NCBI GenBank assembly: GCA_949130495.1
Contig: OX422222.1
Span: 276,448,109 to 276,512,108, forward strand
Source: Sambucus nigra
Lineage: Eukaryota > Streptophyta > Magnoliopsida > Dipsacales > Adoxaceae
Length of the DNA: 64,000 bases
Direction of reading: 5' to 3'
Part shown: in pieces, positions 8,897 to 19,643 of the stretch
Layout: the number at the start of each line of letters is the position of its first letter
How positions within the stretch are numbered: the stretch's first letter is position 1
Translations under genes and position numbers: made by a program
Notes under the pieces: generated by a model
Told to the model about the DNA's origin: nothing
The model's input: only the letters and a program-made list of their open reading frames with translations
Database searches by the model: none

Positions 8897-10512
8897 GAAG
8901 CCAGGGGACCACCCCAGGCACCACTAAATAACCAACCTACCCCTCAACGGAGGAGGGACGTTGCTGACTCAAGGTGTTTACGTCTGGGGAGGCAAGAAAA
9001 CCCTTGCCCTGAGGATAGGTATGATGATATGGAGGCAGAAAATGCTCTAGAGGGCTGCTGGGAGCCATATGAGGTTTTGAACAACACTGTACGTCCTATC
9101 CAACAAAGCCGAGGTTGTGGGGGCAGAAGAGATGGTGGTGTCCAACAAAGAGGATCATATTTTTATCGCTTGAGCAAAGGGTCGACATTTTAAAGTCCCG
9201 GCCCAGTCAATGACCTAAGACAGAGGCTATCCAGGTCACGAAGTGCCACTGGCTCTCAAAGGGAAGATGGGGAACATCGGCCTCATCATGGCCGACCCCG
9301 GCATGGCCGAGACAGGGATCAAGAGGAGGTCAATAGCCGACGTTGTGCAACGGCTGGGGAACCCTCAGTTCACCCCTTGGAGGTGGCTGGGGACAACCTT
9401 GGCCAGGACAATGTTGCAAAGCCATGGAACGATTCCATCCAACATCTTGAAGAGAGGATAGGGAACCTCATTGAAAGTCGAGACCCACTACAAAGAGGGT
9501 TCTCAGAGGGCTCCCCATTTGTGGCAAAGATAGTGAACTTCCCAACCCTTGCCAAGTTCAAACCACCTACTGTGTCTCCCAAGTATGATGGTAGTACCAA
9601 CCCTGTACATCATATTGAGATGTACCATTCCACGACAAACATTTATTCGATCCCAGATGAGATGAGGTGTGGGGCCTTCTCTGGGACTTTAACAGGAGAT
9701 GCACATATTTGGTTCACTTCTCTTCCAAAGAACTCTATTGAAAATTTTAAGGGCTTGGCTGAACGGTTCATTCACAATTTCTGTTTTGGGGTAAGACCTC
9801 AAAAGAAGACCACCCATTTGTTATACGTCAAGCAAGGAAAGAACGAAGCTTAAGAGACTACATTGCTAGATTCAACAAGAAAAAATTGGAGGTTAAAGAT
9901 TACGAAGAGAATATAGCTATGACAGCCCTCATCGGAGGACTCCAGAAGGGGAAGTTGCTATGGAAGCTTGCTGAAGACCCTCCCAAGTCCATGGCATAGC
10001 TGTTAGCAACTACAGGAAAGGTCATGAATGCTGAAGAGGCTATGGAAGTAAAGTATAAGGATGAGAATATAAGTGGTAGCGGGCAGTTCCAAAGGAAGAA
10101 AGACGGAAAAAAGAGGTCTGCAGATGACAAGTTTGCACACTATACTCTTCTAACTGTGAGCTGCGAACACATCCTCAATGAAATAAAAAATGACCGGTCC
10201 CTGAGATGGCTGGAGAAGATGAAGGCTCCTCCATATAAGAGGAATAAGAATGTATGGTGTGAGTTCCACCAAGACCACGGCTATGTGACATATAAGTGTT
10301 TGGACTTGAAGGATAAAGTTAAAAAGATGTTGAAGTCCGAAAATATGAGGAAGTATGTCGACGGTAAAGCTCCTAAGAGGGGAAGAGATGACCCCAAAAA
10401 TAAGAGAAACAACAATATCGAGATGATCCCCCAGCGAGAAGAGATGATGATTCAGATGGTGATGATGAGGACGGTCCAGACCTCCCATCGAAAGATGACA
10501 ATACCCCTGTGA
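8897..10512 (+). pseudogene. Gag of Tat element B, broken
   Basis: Frame 2 reads from 8897 (EARGPPQAPLNNQ) with one stop near 9193, through an Arg-rich stretch to QHLEERIGNL (about 9440). The retrotrans_gag core follows (DEMRCGAFSGTLTGDAHIWF, FKGLAERFIHNFCFG) up to about 9840. A frameshift there moves the frame to DYIARFNKKKLEVKDYEENIAMTALIGGL and on to 10512. A C..H..H..C knuckle, WCEFHQDHGYVTYKC, lies near 10256-10300 as in Tat gags. Function is the capsid/nucleocapsid of the cytoplasmic particle; this copy cannot make an intact protein. Its first ~90 residues are missing here and are found inverted at 7441-7664. Confidence 0.82.
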
Positions 10513-11150
10513 AGAGGGTTGGTATGATCTCCTTCGGTGCTAACACCATATGTGGAGGACTAGCAGGGGGTGGATCCGAAGTAGTCGACCGTAAAGCTCA
10601 TGTGGTAGAGACTAAGTCAGTGACCAAAGTAGAGGTTGTGAATCTGGAATCTTCAGAGGCTAAACAGAAGAGAAAGAAGGTAGATATGGATAGCCTTATA
10701 ATTGGATTCTCCCGACTAGACTTCAAAGGTATCTTGGCTACGCATGATGACCCTCTGGTAATTACAACAAGAGTGCATGGATGTGAGGTACAGAGAATCC
10801 TCATAGATGAAGGAAGTTCAGCAAATGTGATGTTTTGGACCTGCTTTAAGAGCCTAAGCCTCAGCAGAGCTAGGCTGGTACCCTATCATCATCCATTGAT
10901 GGGCTTTAGTGGTGAAAAGGTCCATCCGTTGGGCATGTATGAGATGGATGTACTAATGGGAGATGAGTGGCCTAAGAGGTTGACCCAGAAGATCAATTTT
11001 TTCATTATGGATGAAAACGTCTTCTCGGCCTACAACCTCATCATAGGATAAGTAGACCTTAAAGAATTTGAGGCCGTGCCGTCGACGATCCACCAATTGC
11101 TAAAATTCTCGACCCCCTATGGGGTAGGGTAAGTGCAGGGTAACCAGACC
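10509..11150 (+). pseudogene. Protease of Tat element B, broken
   Basis: The Asp protease core is RILIDEGSSANVMFW (about 10797-10840; D-x-G-S form), with HPLMGFSGEKVHPLG and INFFIMDEN downstream. A stop follows SAYNLIIG at 11051, but the family tail (EFEAVPSTIHQLL) continues in frame, with a second stop near 11130. The upstream part (10540-10740) is a low-conservation Lys-rich linker with gag. It would process Gag-Pol if intact. Confidence 0.8.
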
Positions 11151-11315
11151 TCGGTAGAAGAATGCTACTTCAACTCGGCGGAAGAGAGAGAGGCACATAA
11201 GAGGGCAACAACCACATATAACATTGATACACTTGATCCTAGAGATAAAACAAAATTGAATAAAGGAGAGGCCGCCAAAAAGGTAGACTCTATCATCCTC
11301 AATGAGGATGAATAA

Positions 11316-12730
11316 AAAAAAACCGTTCAAATCGGCAAGGCCCTAAAACTCGAGATCAAGAAAGAGCTGATAAGATTTTTGAAGAAGAGGCAGAGTGTCT
11401 TCGCTTGGAGCCACGCAGACATGCCTGGAATCGATCCGGAGGTTATGTGCCACAAAATTAATATGGTAGAAGATGCTAAGCTAATCAAACAAAGACGAAG
11501 AGTTTACTCCAGGGAAAAGTATGATATCATCAGGGAAGAGGTCAGAAAGTTAGAAGAGGAAGAATTCATCAGGGAGGTCATATACCCAGAGTGGTTATCT
11601 AACACCGTCATTGTGCCCAAAGCTAACGAAAAATGGAGGATGTGCATAGACTTCACTGACCTGAACAAGTCTTGCCCAAAAGACAACTATCCCTTACCTT
11701 GAATTGATCAGATGGTAGATGCCACTGTAGGTCATGAACTTATGAGCTTCATGGATGCGTATTCAGGCTACAATCAGATCTTCATAGATGCCGAAGACTC
11801 AGAAAAGACAACATTCATCACAGACAATGGGACCTATTGCTATAAGGTCATGCCCTTCGGCTTGAAGAATGCAGGGGTCACGTATTAACGTCTTGTAAAT
11901 AAGTTGTTTGAAGATCAGATTGGCAAGACCATGGAGGTATATATAGATGACATGTTGATGAAAAACTTAAAGGCCTTCACTCATGTAGCCGACCTGGAGA
12001 GGACTTTTGACACCATGGACTTATACAGAATGAAGCTCAATCCTGCCAAGTGTGTCTTCGGAGTAGGAGCAGGGAAATTTCTTAGATTCATCGTTAATCA
12101 AAAGGGAATAGAGGCCAATCCCAAAAAATTCAAGTCTCTACTTGAAATGAAGACACCCAAGACCATCAAAGACGTTCAGAGGTTAACCAAAAGAGTTGCT
12201 GCGCTGAACAGGTTTATCTCCAGGGCTACAGACAAGTGTCTTCCTTTTTTTAAAGTCATTAGAAAGGCCTTTGAATGGGATGAGGAATGCGACAAGTCCT
12301 TGAAGGAGCTCAAGTCCTACCTTGGATCCCTTTACTCTTATCTCGGCCCATTCTGGGGGAGAAGTTGTATGTTTATCTAGCAGTCTCAGAGTCAGCTATA
12401 AGTGCAGCTATAATATGGGAAGACGATGGGGTACATAGGCCTGTATACTTCAATAGTAAGGACCTTCAAGGGTCTGATCAGAACTATCCTCAGATGGAGA
12501 AGTTGGCCTACACCTTGATACACGCTTCCAGGAAGATGAAGCCCTATTTCCAAGCCCACTTTAAGGTCATCCTCACTGACTCCCCACTAAGGCAAGTCCT
12601 CCAGAAGCCCGAGAAGTCAGGCAGATTGATGACCTGGACCATCGAGTTGGGAGAGTATGACATTATTTATCAACCCATGGTGGCCATCAAAGGGCAGGCA
12701 CTCACATACTTTATTGTTGAGTTCACATAA
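11316..12730 (+). pseudogene. Reverse transcriptase and RNase H of Tat element B, broken
   Basis: The RT N-terminal region is FLKKRQSVFAWSHADMPGIDP. Palm motifs are WRMCIDFTDLNKSCPKDNYPLP (about 11640), FMDAYSGYNQI with the first catalytic Asp (about 11750), and VYIDDMLMK with the YxDD motif (about 11937). Stops occur near 11701 and 11886. After the connection domain a frameshift near 12340 moves into the RT-linked RNase H (YVYLAVSESAISAAIIWEDDG, TDSPLRQVLQKPE), ending at a stop at 12730. Domain order PR-RT-RH before integrase is the Ty3/gypsy order. The catalytic motifs are largely preserved but the ORF is not. Confidence 0.87.
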
Positions 12731-12904
12731 GAGGAGTCTGAGATTGAGAATAGCCCAGAGATTGCAGAAGGGATCAAACAGTGCATCTTCTGAAACCCAA
12801 AGGAGGCTGTGTCCAGCAGAGCTAGAAAGGAGTAGCTGAGAATGAGGAAGACATGTACCTCTTCAAGCAAGGGACCCTGTTAGAGGGGAACTTCTCTTCA
12901 AATG

Positions 12905-13330
12905 AAGATATTTGGAACCTCTTCATTGATGAGTTTTCTTGCTAAAGTGGAAGCGACGCAGGGCTGATATTATCAGTTCCGAATAGTACCGACGTTGAAT
13001 ATGCGCTAAGGTTTAACTTTAAGGCTTCAAACAACGAGTTCGAGTATGAGGCGCTGATAACGGGGATCTCCTTGGAAAAAGCCCTCAGAGTTGGTCGACT
13101 CCTACTACACAGTGATTCGAGGTTAGTTATCAACCAAGTACTTGGAGTATATGAGGCTAAGGATGAAAGGATGGCCAAATACCTGAAGAGGGTAAGAACG
13201 ATGCTAGAAGGCTTCGAAGAGGTGAAGATGAAGAGGGTACCTCGACAAGACAATAGTCGTGCAGATGCACTAGTAAGGTTGGCTTCAGCAACAAGGACAG
13301 TCATCAAAAGGACAGTACCCGTCGAGATCC
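12905..13330 (+). pseudogene. Second (archaeal-like type) RNase H of element B
   Basis: Between the RT-linked RNase H and the integrase lies a second RNase H-like domain. WNLFIDEFSC (with a stop after it) is followed by AGLILSVPNSTDVEYALRF, ASNNEFEYEALITG, LLHSDSRLVINQVLG and RQDNSRADALVRLAS. The D (FIDE), E (NNEFEYEAL), D (HSDS) and final D (RADAL) positions match RNase H catalytic spacing. An additional aRNH domain is a known hallmark of the plant Tat lineage and separates it from Athila and chromoviruses. Stops upstream of 13072 break it. Confidence 0.75.
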
Positions 13331-13499
13331 TGCTCAAACCAACCATTAAGGAAGAAGAGGTTGCCAGCTTTTGCCTCAACTTGAACCTAGGGGACTCATG
13401 GATGGACCCCCTTATCAGATATATCAAACAAGGAGAGTTTCCAGAATCGAAGTTAGAAAAGAGGAAATTTAGGCACAGAGCTGCCAAGTTCTCAATAAT

Positions 13500-14420
13500 A
13501 AGAGATGTCCTATATAAAAAAAGGATTCCTACTACCTCTCCTCAGATGTGTCCATCCCACAGAGGTCCCCCCATGTCCTGTAGGACGTACACGAGGGTTC
13601 TTAATCCAATCACATAGAAGGAAGACCTTTAGCTAAGAGGATAATTATGCAGGGATACTGGTGTCCGACCTTGGCTAAAGTTGTTGCTGCCTACGTGAAG
13701 AGGTGTGACAAATTCCAAAGATTCTCCACTATCCCTCATCAACCTATGACGTCAATCAGTTCTCCTTGGCCATTTGCAGTATTGGGGATTAACTTGGTGG
13801 GACCATTGCCAAGAGCTGCTAACAACTATCGATTTCTGATAATAGCAATTGATTACTTCTCCATGTGGGTAGAGGTTGAGTCGATGATCACGATTATAGA
13901 GTAGAAGACCTTCCAGTTCATCTGGAAGAGCATCATATGCAGACATGGCCTTCCAAACACCCTCATATCAGATAACGAAACGCAGTTCAAGAATGATTCC
14001 TTGGAGAAATACTGTGAGAGAGTCGGGCTCAAGCAGTTCTTCTCTTCTCCTAGCCGACCTCAGGCAAACGGTCAGCCCGAAGTCACGAACCGAACAATCC
14101 TTGATGGGATTAAGAAGAGGTTGGAAGAAGCTAAGGGGAGATGGACAAAATATGTTTATGCAGTGTTATGGGCCTACAGAACAACGACAAGGACACTAAA
14201 GGGGGATACCCCATTTATGTTAGCCTATGGCTCAGAAGCCGTCATACCTACAGAAGTAGGACTCCTTAATCACAGAGTTCAGACCTATGACCCTGAGAAG
14301 AATGGAGAAGAGAGAAGACTCGACCTAGATTTGGTTGAGGAGAGAAGGGAAGATGCTGAGGTCAGATAGACAGCTTACCAGTAGGGAACAACAAAGTTCT
14401 ATAATCAGAGGGTAAATATC
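13500..14420 (+). pseudogene. Integrase of Tat element B, broken, first catalytic Asp lost
   Basis: The zinc-binding part is degraded (stop in the first His region near 13590-13620). It continues MQGYWCPTLAKVVAAYVKRC. In the core, the family motif G-[IM]-D-[LI]-V-G-P-L reads GINLVGPLP (AAC at 13791-13793), so the first catalytic Asp is Asn. The second Asp (LISDNETQF, about 13970) and the Glu (NGQPEVTNR, about 14070) are present. There is a stop at about 13904 and a terminal stop at 14369. The C-terminal part LRAYRTT-like (LWAYRTTTRTLKGDTPF) and YGSEAVIPTEV are typical of Tat. It would join element ends to chromosomal DNA if intact. Confidence 0.85.
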
Positions 14421-15600
14421 ATACAATGATGACCTCAGACCTTAAACATTATTACTTTAGTGAAATTTATAAGGGTGAACATCATACTTTGGTGACCTCA
14501 GACCTTAAACATCATCAATTTGGTGAAGATTATGAGGTAAAACATCATACAATGGTGACCTTAGACCTTAAACATAATTAATTTGGTAAAATTTATGAGG
14601 TTAAACATCATACTTTGGTGACCTCAAACCTTAAACATAATTTTTTGGTGAAAGGTATGAGGTAAACATCATAACTTGATGACCTTAGACCTTAAACATC
14701 ATTAATTTGGTAAAGATTATGAGGTGAAACATCATACAATGGTGACCTCATACCTTAAACTTCATTAATTTGGTGAAAATTTGAGGGTAAACATCATACA
14801 ATGAGGACCTCAGACCTTAAACATCATTAATTTGGTAAAATTTTTGAGGGTGAACATCATACTTTGGTGACCTCAGACCTTAAACAACATTAATTTAGTG
14901 AAATTTATGAGGTTAAATATCATATTTTAATGACCTCAGACCTTAAACATCATTTGTTTGGTGAAAGGTATGAGGTAAACATCATAATTTGATGACCTCA
15001 GACCTTAAACATCATCAATTTGGTGAAGATTATGAGGTGAAACATCATACAATGGTGACCTCAAACCTTAAACATCATTAATTTGGTGAAATTTTGAGGG
15101 TAAACATCATAATTTGATGACCTCAGACCTTAAACATCATTAATTTGGTGAAATTTATGAGGTTAACCATCATATTTTGATAACCTCAGACCTTAAACAT
15201 CATTTGTTTAGTGAAAGGTATGAGGTAAACATCATAATTTGATGACCTCAGACCTTAAACATCATTGAGTTGGTGAAATTTACGAGATGAAACATCATAA
15301 TTTGATGACCTCAGACCTTAAACATCATAATTTGGTGATAATTGGTGAGGGTAAACATCATATTTTGGTGACCTCGGACATTAAAACATCATTAGTTGGT
15401 GAAATTATGAGATTTACATCATACTTTGGCAGCCTCAGACCTTAAACATCACTAATTTGGTGAAATTATGAGATTAACATCATATTGTGATGACCTCAGA
15501 CCTTAAACAACATTGGTTTGGTGAAAATTTATGAGGACAAACATTGTTTGATGAAAATTATGAGGTAAACATCGTATTATGATGACCTCATACTTTAAAA
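14395..15600 (+). repeat. ~19 tandem copies of a 62-63 bp unit
   Basis: The units contain 'gacctcagaccttaaacatc' and 'atttggtgaaatttatgagg' with the phrase 'aacatcata'. The core ccttaaac recurs near 14440, 14503, 14566, 14629 and so on to about 15500, a period of 62-63 bp. The array lies between integrase and the antisense ORF of element B, a location where Tat elements are known to carry tandem repeats. Frames are not coding. It is a possible seed for satellite DNA. Confidence 0.92.
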
Positions 15601-16373
15601 GAACATGTAAGAAAAGGCATTCATTAAAAAAAGCAAAATGCACTGAAGAAGATGATATTATGAAACATTCAGAGTTGCAAATATAATGTACCAAAACATG
15701 CTGTCAGAGTTTACAAAAACTACAGATGAAAAACAAAATATGACAAGTTAAGCTTCACAAATTAAGGTCTAAGGGTCTGCAGCCACAGTGGTGTCCTCTT
15801 GGCCGACGTTGGTAACCTTGGCTCCATCATATCAAGGGTTAACATCCCCAGTCTCTGTGGCTTCCAATGGCGCAGTCTCTACAGGAGGAGTACCTTCTGT
15901 TTCCTCCTTAACCTCTTGCAAGGCCTGAGCAAAGCAAGGATCCCCAAAGCCTAGACCAATAAAGTCTAAGGCAGATAAGCTCCCTAATTTTTTCTCCTTT
16001 GAAGTTGCCCACTTCCCAGTTGCCTTGATACCTCTTTCGAGATATTCAAAGTCGAAGCTTATAAACTGGTCAGAGACTTTGTAGTCTTCCAAAATATTCT
16101 CAGAGGCATCCTCAAGGGAAGCCTTTACTACAGCATCAACCTTTGCCTGAAGGACGTCATCTTTAGCCTGCAAAGCAGAGGTGTGGTCCTTTTTAAGCTT
16201 GCTATGTCCCTATCCCTCTGCTTTACCTTATTTTCAGACTCATCCAAAGTTATCTTCAGATGTTCAACTTCTGCATTTAAAGAGTCTTGCACCTTCTAGG
16301 CCTTTTTTCCCTTCTCAATAAGGGGCAAATTCCTCAGGGTCCAGTCAACGAATTGGTGCATACACAGAATATC

Positions 16374-16461
16374 CTGCAGAACAAAGTCAGATGTATGAGT
16401 TCAAGCCTTAATCCATTTAAAGCTGAGGTTACACTTGAAATAAAAATGCAAAAGTTTTTAC
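16374..16461 (-). other. Intron 2 of the antisense ORF
   Basis: The minus strand shows CCAG/GTAAAAAC and TTCTGCAG/GATATTC, 88 nt apart, with a T-rich interior. Downstream the frame opens into the Glu/Lys-rich third exon, interrupted by one stop and a slip near 16190. Confidence 0.6.
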
Positions 16462-16852
16462 CTGGATTAACCTATGAAGGCTAAACTCGGCCAGTAGGGG
16501 GTATCTAGCGAGTGTAGGAAACACTTATCTGCATCGGTCATTAATGAGTTAATGGCATCCATTGCCTTCAGACCATGGCCTATCAGGCTGTCGCTGATCT
16601 TCAGCTGCTCCAGATGAGCAGCAAGTGCATCATCAGAGGAGATGGGGATGGAGCGATCTCCCTTTTGATTTTTGGAAGGCCTCTGATCCTCCGCATCAGT
16701 GGTAGTCTTCCTCTTCTTTATAACATCGTCCTTGGACATGCCGACGTTCTATTTGGGGGGAGGGGCTACATTATGCCCTGCCTTCTTAATCAGTTTAACG
16801 AGATTGGGGGAAAACATCTCCCATAAATCATTCGAGGTGCCTTCTGGGCGTT

Positions 16853-16930
16853 CTACAAAAAATGTACCTGAGTTAGTAAATCAGAGATATAAAAAAGGCA
16901 GATGTACAACTTATAGAAAATAATACTTAC
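16853..16930 (-). other. Intron 1 of the antisense ORF
   Basis: The minus-strand 5' splice site is ATTC/GTAAGTAT, a branch-like TTACTAAC occurs about 25-30 nt before the end, and the 3' site is TTTTTTGTAG/A. It is 78 nt, close to the minimal plant intron size. The same position carries a 77-nt intron in the 1215-2234 copy. Confidence 0.72.
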
Positions 16931-18202
16931 GAATCTCGGTTAGAGGACTCCCCCCCAAGCCATTCTTAGAGAGGTAATAGGGGGTCATCAGATGCTCGTA
17001 TTTTACCAGCCAACTGTGCTCCCCCTGATCTTGAAGATCCTTAACCTTTTTTAAGTTATCCTGGATAAGCCCAGGGTCGGCCTTGGCAACAAGTGATACC
17101 TTCCCCCACCTCAGAGGTGTCCTCGGCTCCAACGATAAATAGGTGGCACAAGGACCAAATTCCCATGCCCCGGAGGCAAAGAAATACCATGGTTTCTAGT
17201 TATGATTTGAATTCTGGTTAACCAACAACATATTCTTGTCAAACTTTCTAGAAAGGAAGTGATAATAGATGGGGTGGTTTTTAGCAGAGGATGGGATGTA
17301 GCATCTCGTGAAAACTCTAACAGTAAAGTCTGAGTGGTGGACTGCCTTCCAAAGGATAATAGCATTAATCATCACCCTCCAGGCGTTGGGGGATAATTGT
17401 GAAGGGCCCAGGTTGATATGGGAAAGTATGGCTCTGATCGAAGGATGGATAAGGAGATGAAATCCCAACTTAAACATCTACTCGTACACACAGATTTCCC
17501 CATCTCGACTACCAAAGGCTCTCTCACCTCTCAGAGGTCTCCTAAGTATGATGGAGGGACCTATGGAATAGAGATGCCTAAATGCTAAGAGTTCGTACTC
17601 AGTAACAACACTCTCTATCTCGGTAGCCTTCGAGGTATCAAAGTCACTCTCATAACCATCATCCTCATCCCTGACAACGATGGCCTGGGCAGGTGTTGGA
17701 ACACCACCAGGGAACCTCTGAGTGAATTCAGCCCTTGTGGTGGACGACAAGGGGATAACATCGATGGGAGGGGGAATAGACACACTCAGCTCCACAATCT
17801 CGACATCAGAAGAAGTTCGTGAGGTGCTAGCACCATTGTGGGATGAAGCACGACTTTGTACCTCATCCTGATCAGGGACCTGATCTTTCCTAATAGAGAA
17901 GTCCATATCCTGTTGGAATGAGTCTACAGACATAGGATCTGAGGTAGATGACTCAGACTCAGACATTGGAGAAGGGTCAATTGGATCCTCAACTAGCTCA
18001 GGGTATATCACCTTCAGAGGCGGAGGGAAGATAGGTCGAGGGGGAAGGTCTCAGCCCTACGAGCTTCCTCTTGGGCTAGCTCTGTCTGCCTAATTTTTGT
18101 AAAGGTCTTCTCTCTAAGAGAAGGGAAATCTTCTATGAGTTTGTACAGATGTATAAGCATAAGCCAGACGACCCTACACTTTGGGACCCTAACCACAAAC
18201 AA

Positions 18203-18735
18203 ACAACTGAGAACAACCTAAACTAAGGATCAAACTTTATTTTTAAAAAATTTCAAACCAAGAACAGTCAAGAACAAGTTCATCAAAAAACTCAAGGGAT
18301 CACCGAAAAACTTAAACTACACTAAAAAATGCAAGAAATGGAAATACAGGGCTAAAAATGGCAAAAGAAAGTAACAATCAATACCTGATAGAGTACGAGA
18401 TAAAGAGTAGGAAGATTGAGCAAAGAAATCCACAAATAGACTCGATAAAGTTCTTGATGAGATAGAGAAAATACAAAAGGCTCAGGCAGGAAAAATGAGT
18501 AAGAAGTGAAGAAGTAGGAGAAGAAAAGGGTTTTAAACCCTCAAAATTCCTTGCACGAATCCCAAGGCCCATTATTGCCTTGGGAGCCCAAAAGATAATT
18601 AGCATCATTACACTGTCAGGCACAGTACCCACTTCAGAAGTGGACACCTGTCAAGGAGATATTGGGAAATACAGCCTCGGATATACATACCCCTTAGTCA
18701 CCTACTTTCATAAGTAACTAAGGGCTAGGGGTGAT
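18203..18735. other. Leader of antisense ORF and PPT of element B
   Basis: The segment is gene-free. Minus-strand promoter elements for the antisense ORF would lie here, but none is clear. At 18719-18731 the plus strand has AAGGGCTAGGGG, an interrupted polypurine tract a few bases before the 3' LTR. Confidence 0.45.
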
Positions 18736-19638
18736 TGATATGCCCAAAGTGCACCTGCCAGCTCAGAGGCACTAATCTCGACCTGTATGATGGTCGAGGT
18801 AACAAGAGCTCAATATTAGCCATCAGTGATCTCGTCCTTTATAAGGTCGTCCACGGACGATGTTACCAGTACCACCATGATTAGGCATCAACCGAGGTCT
18901 ACATGACTCATGGGGTCGGTTATCCATCAGGTCGGCCACAACCGATGTTACAAGTATCACCTCGGTGAGGGCATCATCCAAGGTAAGTATGGACATGGAT
19001 TATCCATTAGCATCACTATTAACATCGGCCATAGCCGACGTTACAAGTTTCACCTAAGATCAGCAAGGCCTATCAGGCTCGACATCGAGTGTCAAGACAA
19101 CATCAGCCCTGGCCGACGTTCAAGATATCTAACCTCGGCTGGCATCCCAGCCAAGGTCATCATATAATCCCCAGCCAAGGCAGGGGTCATACTTCACCAA
19201 CCTCGTACTCATCCAGGCCGAGGTTGGTACCAAGCAAAGATAGCCGAGCATCTATGCACACATGTATGGCTTGGAACACGTGGACAAATCTGGTGTAACT
19301 GAATCATTCCCTCCACGTGGGGGAATATTGAGGTCATCCTCAACATTGTAGAGGGTCGATAATGATAACCCTAGCTCCAGCTCTGTCAATTTACATAGTA
19401 GAGAGAGAAAGCTTGAGAGATTGTATCCATGGCCATTAGTTCCTTATTTCAGTGACATTACTCACTCACTTACACAGTGGACGTAGGCCTAATTGGCTGA
19501 ACCACTTACATATTGGTGTTCATCCTCTTCTCCCCATCTCCTTCTACATATACACTTGTATTCTCCTGTGCTGTCATTGTTATTACTTGCTTGATCTTGT
19601 CAACACCTTATCTGGTGGTGCTGTTTCCAGAATCATCA
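18736..19638 (+). mobile_element. 3' LTR of Tat element B
   Basis: A 903-bp LTR runs from TGATATGCCC to AATCATCA. It is the inverse-oriented partner of 7840-8860 and lacks 118 bp that are present there between two gatgacctcaat repeats (a single copy remains here). It is followed by CTAAC at 19639-19643, the proposed target duplication, after which sequence of element E resumes on the minus strand. Confidence 0.88.
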
Positions 19639-19643
19639 CTAAC

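Larger units (their letters stand above)
15832..18202 (-). pseudogene. Antisense spliced ORF of Tat element B (Transposase_28-like)
   Basis: It is read on the minus strand, opposite to gag-pol, between the tandem repeats and the 3' LTR. Exon 1 (about 18202 to 16931) has a Glu/Arg-rich start, a frameshift near 18012 and a Ser/Asp-rich linker (SESESSTSDPMSVDSF). The PF04195-like domain follows (LGFHLLIHPSIRAILSHINL, SQLSPNAWRVMINAI) and then HLMTPYYLSKNGLGG; in-frame stops lie near 17477 and 17196. Exon 2 (16852-16462) reads MSKDDVIKKRKTTTDAEDQ and a helical stretch. Exon 3 (16373-15832) is a coiled-coil-like Lys/Glu/Asp region ending in an acidic tail. Introns have canonical signals (separate entries). 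Extra antisense ORFs are known in Tat elements such as Grande and Retand; the protein's function is unknown. The homologue at 1215-2234 shares domain and first intron. Confidence 0.75.

Noticed and set aside
14395..15600. Regular ~62-bp periodic repeats as a CRISPR-like array
   Set aside because: There are no unique spacers; the whole unit repeats. The context is a plant LTR element with gag-pol on one side and its LTR on the other.
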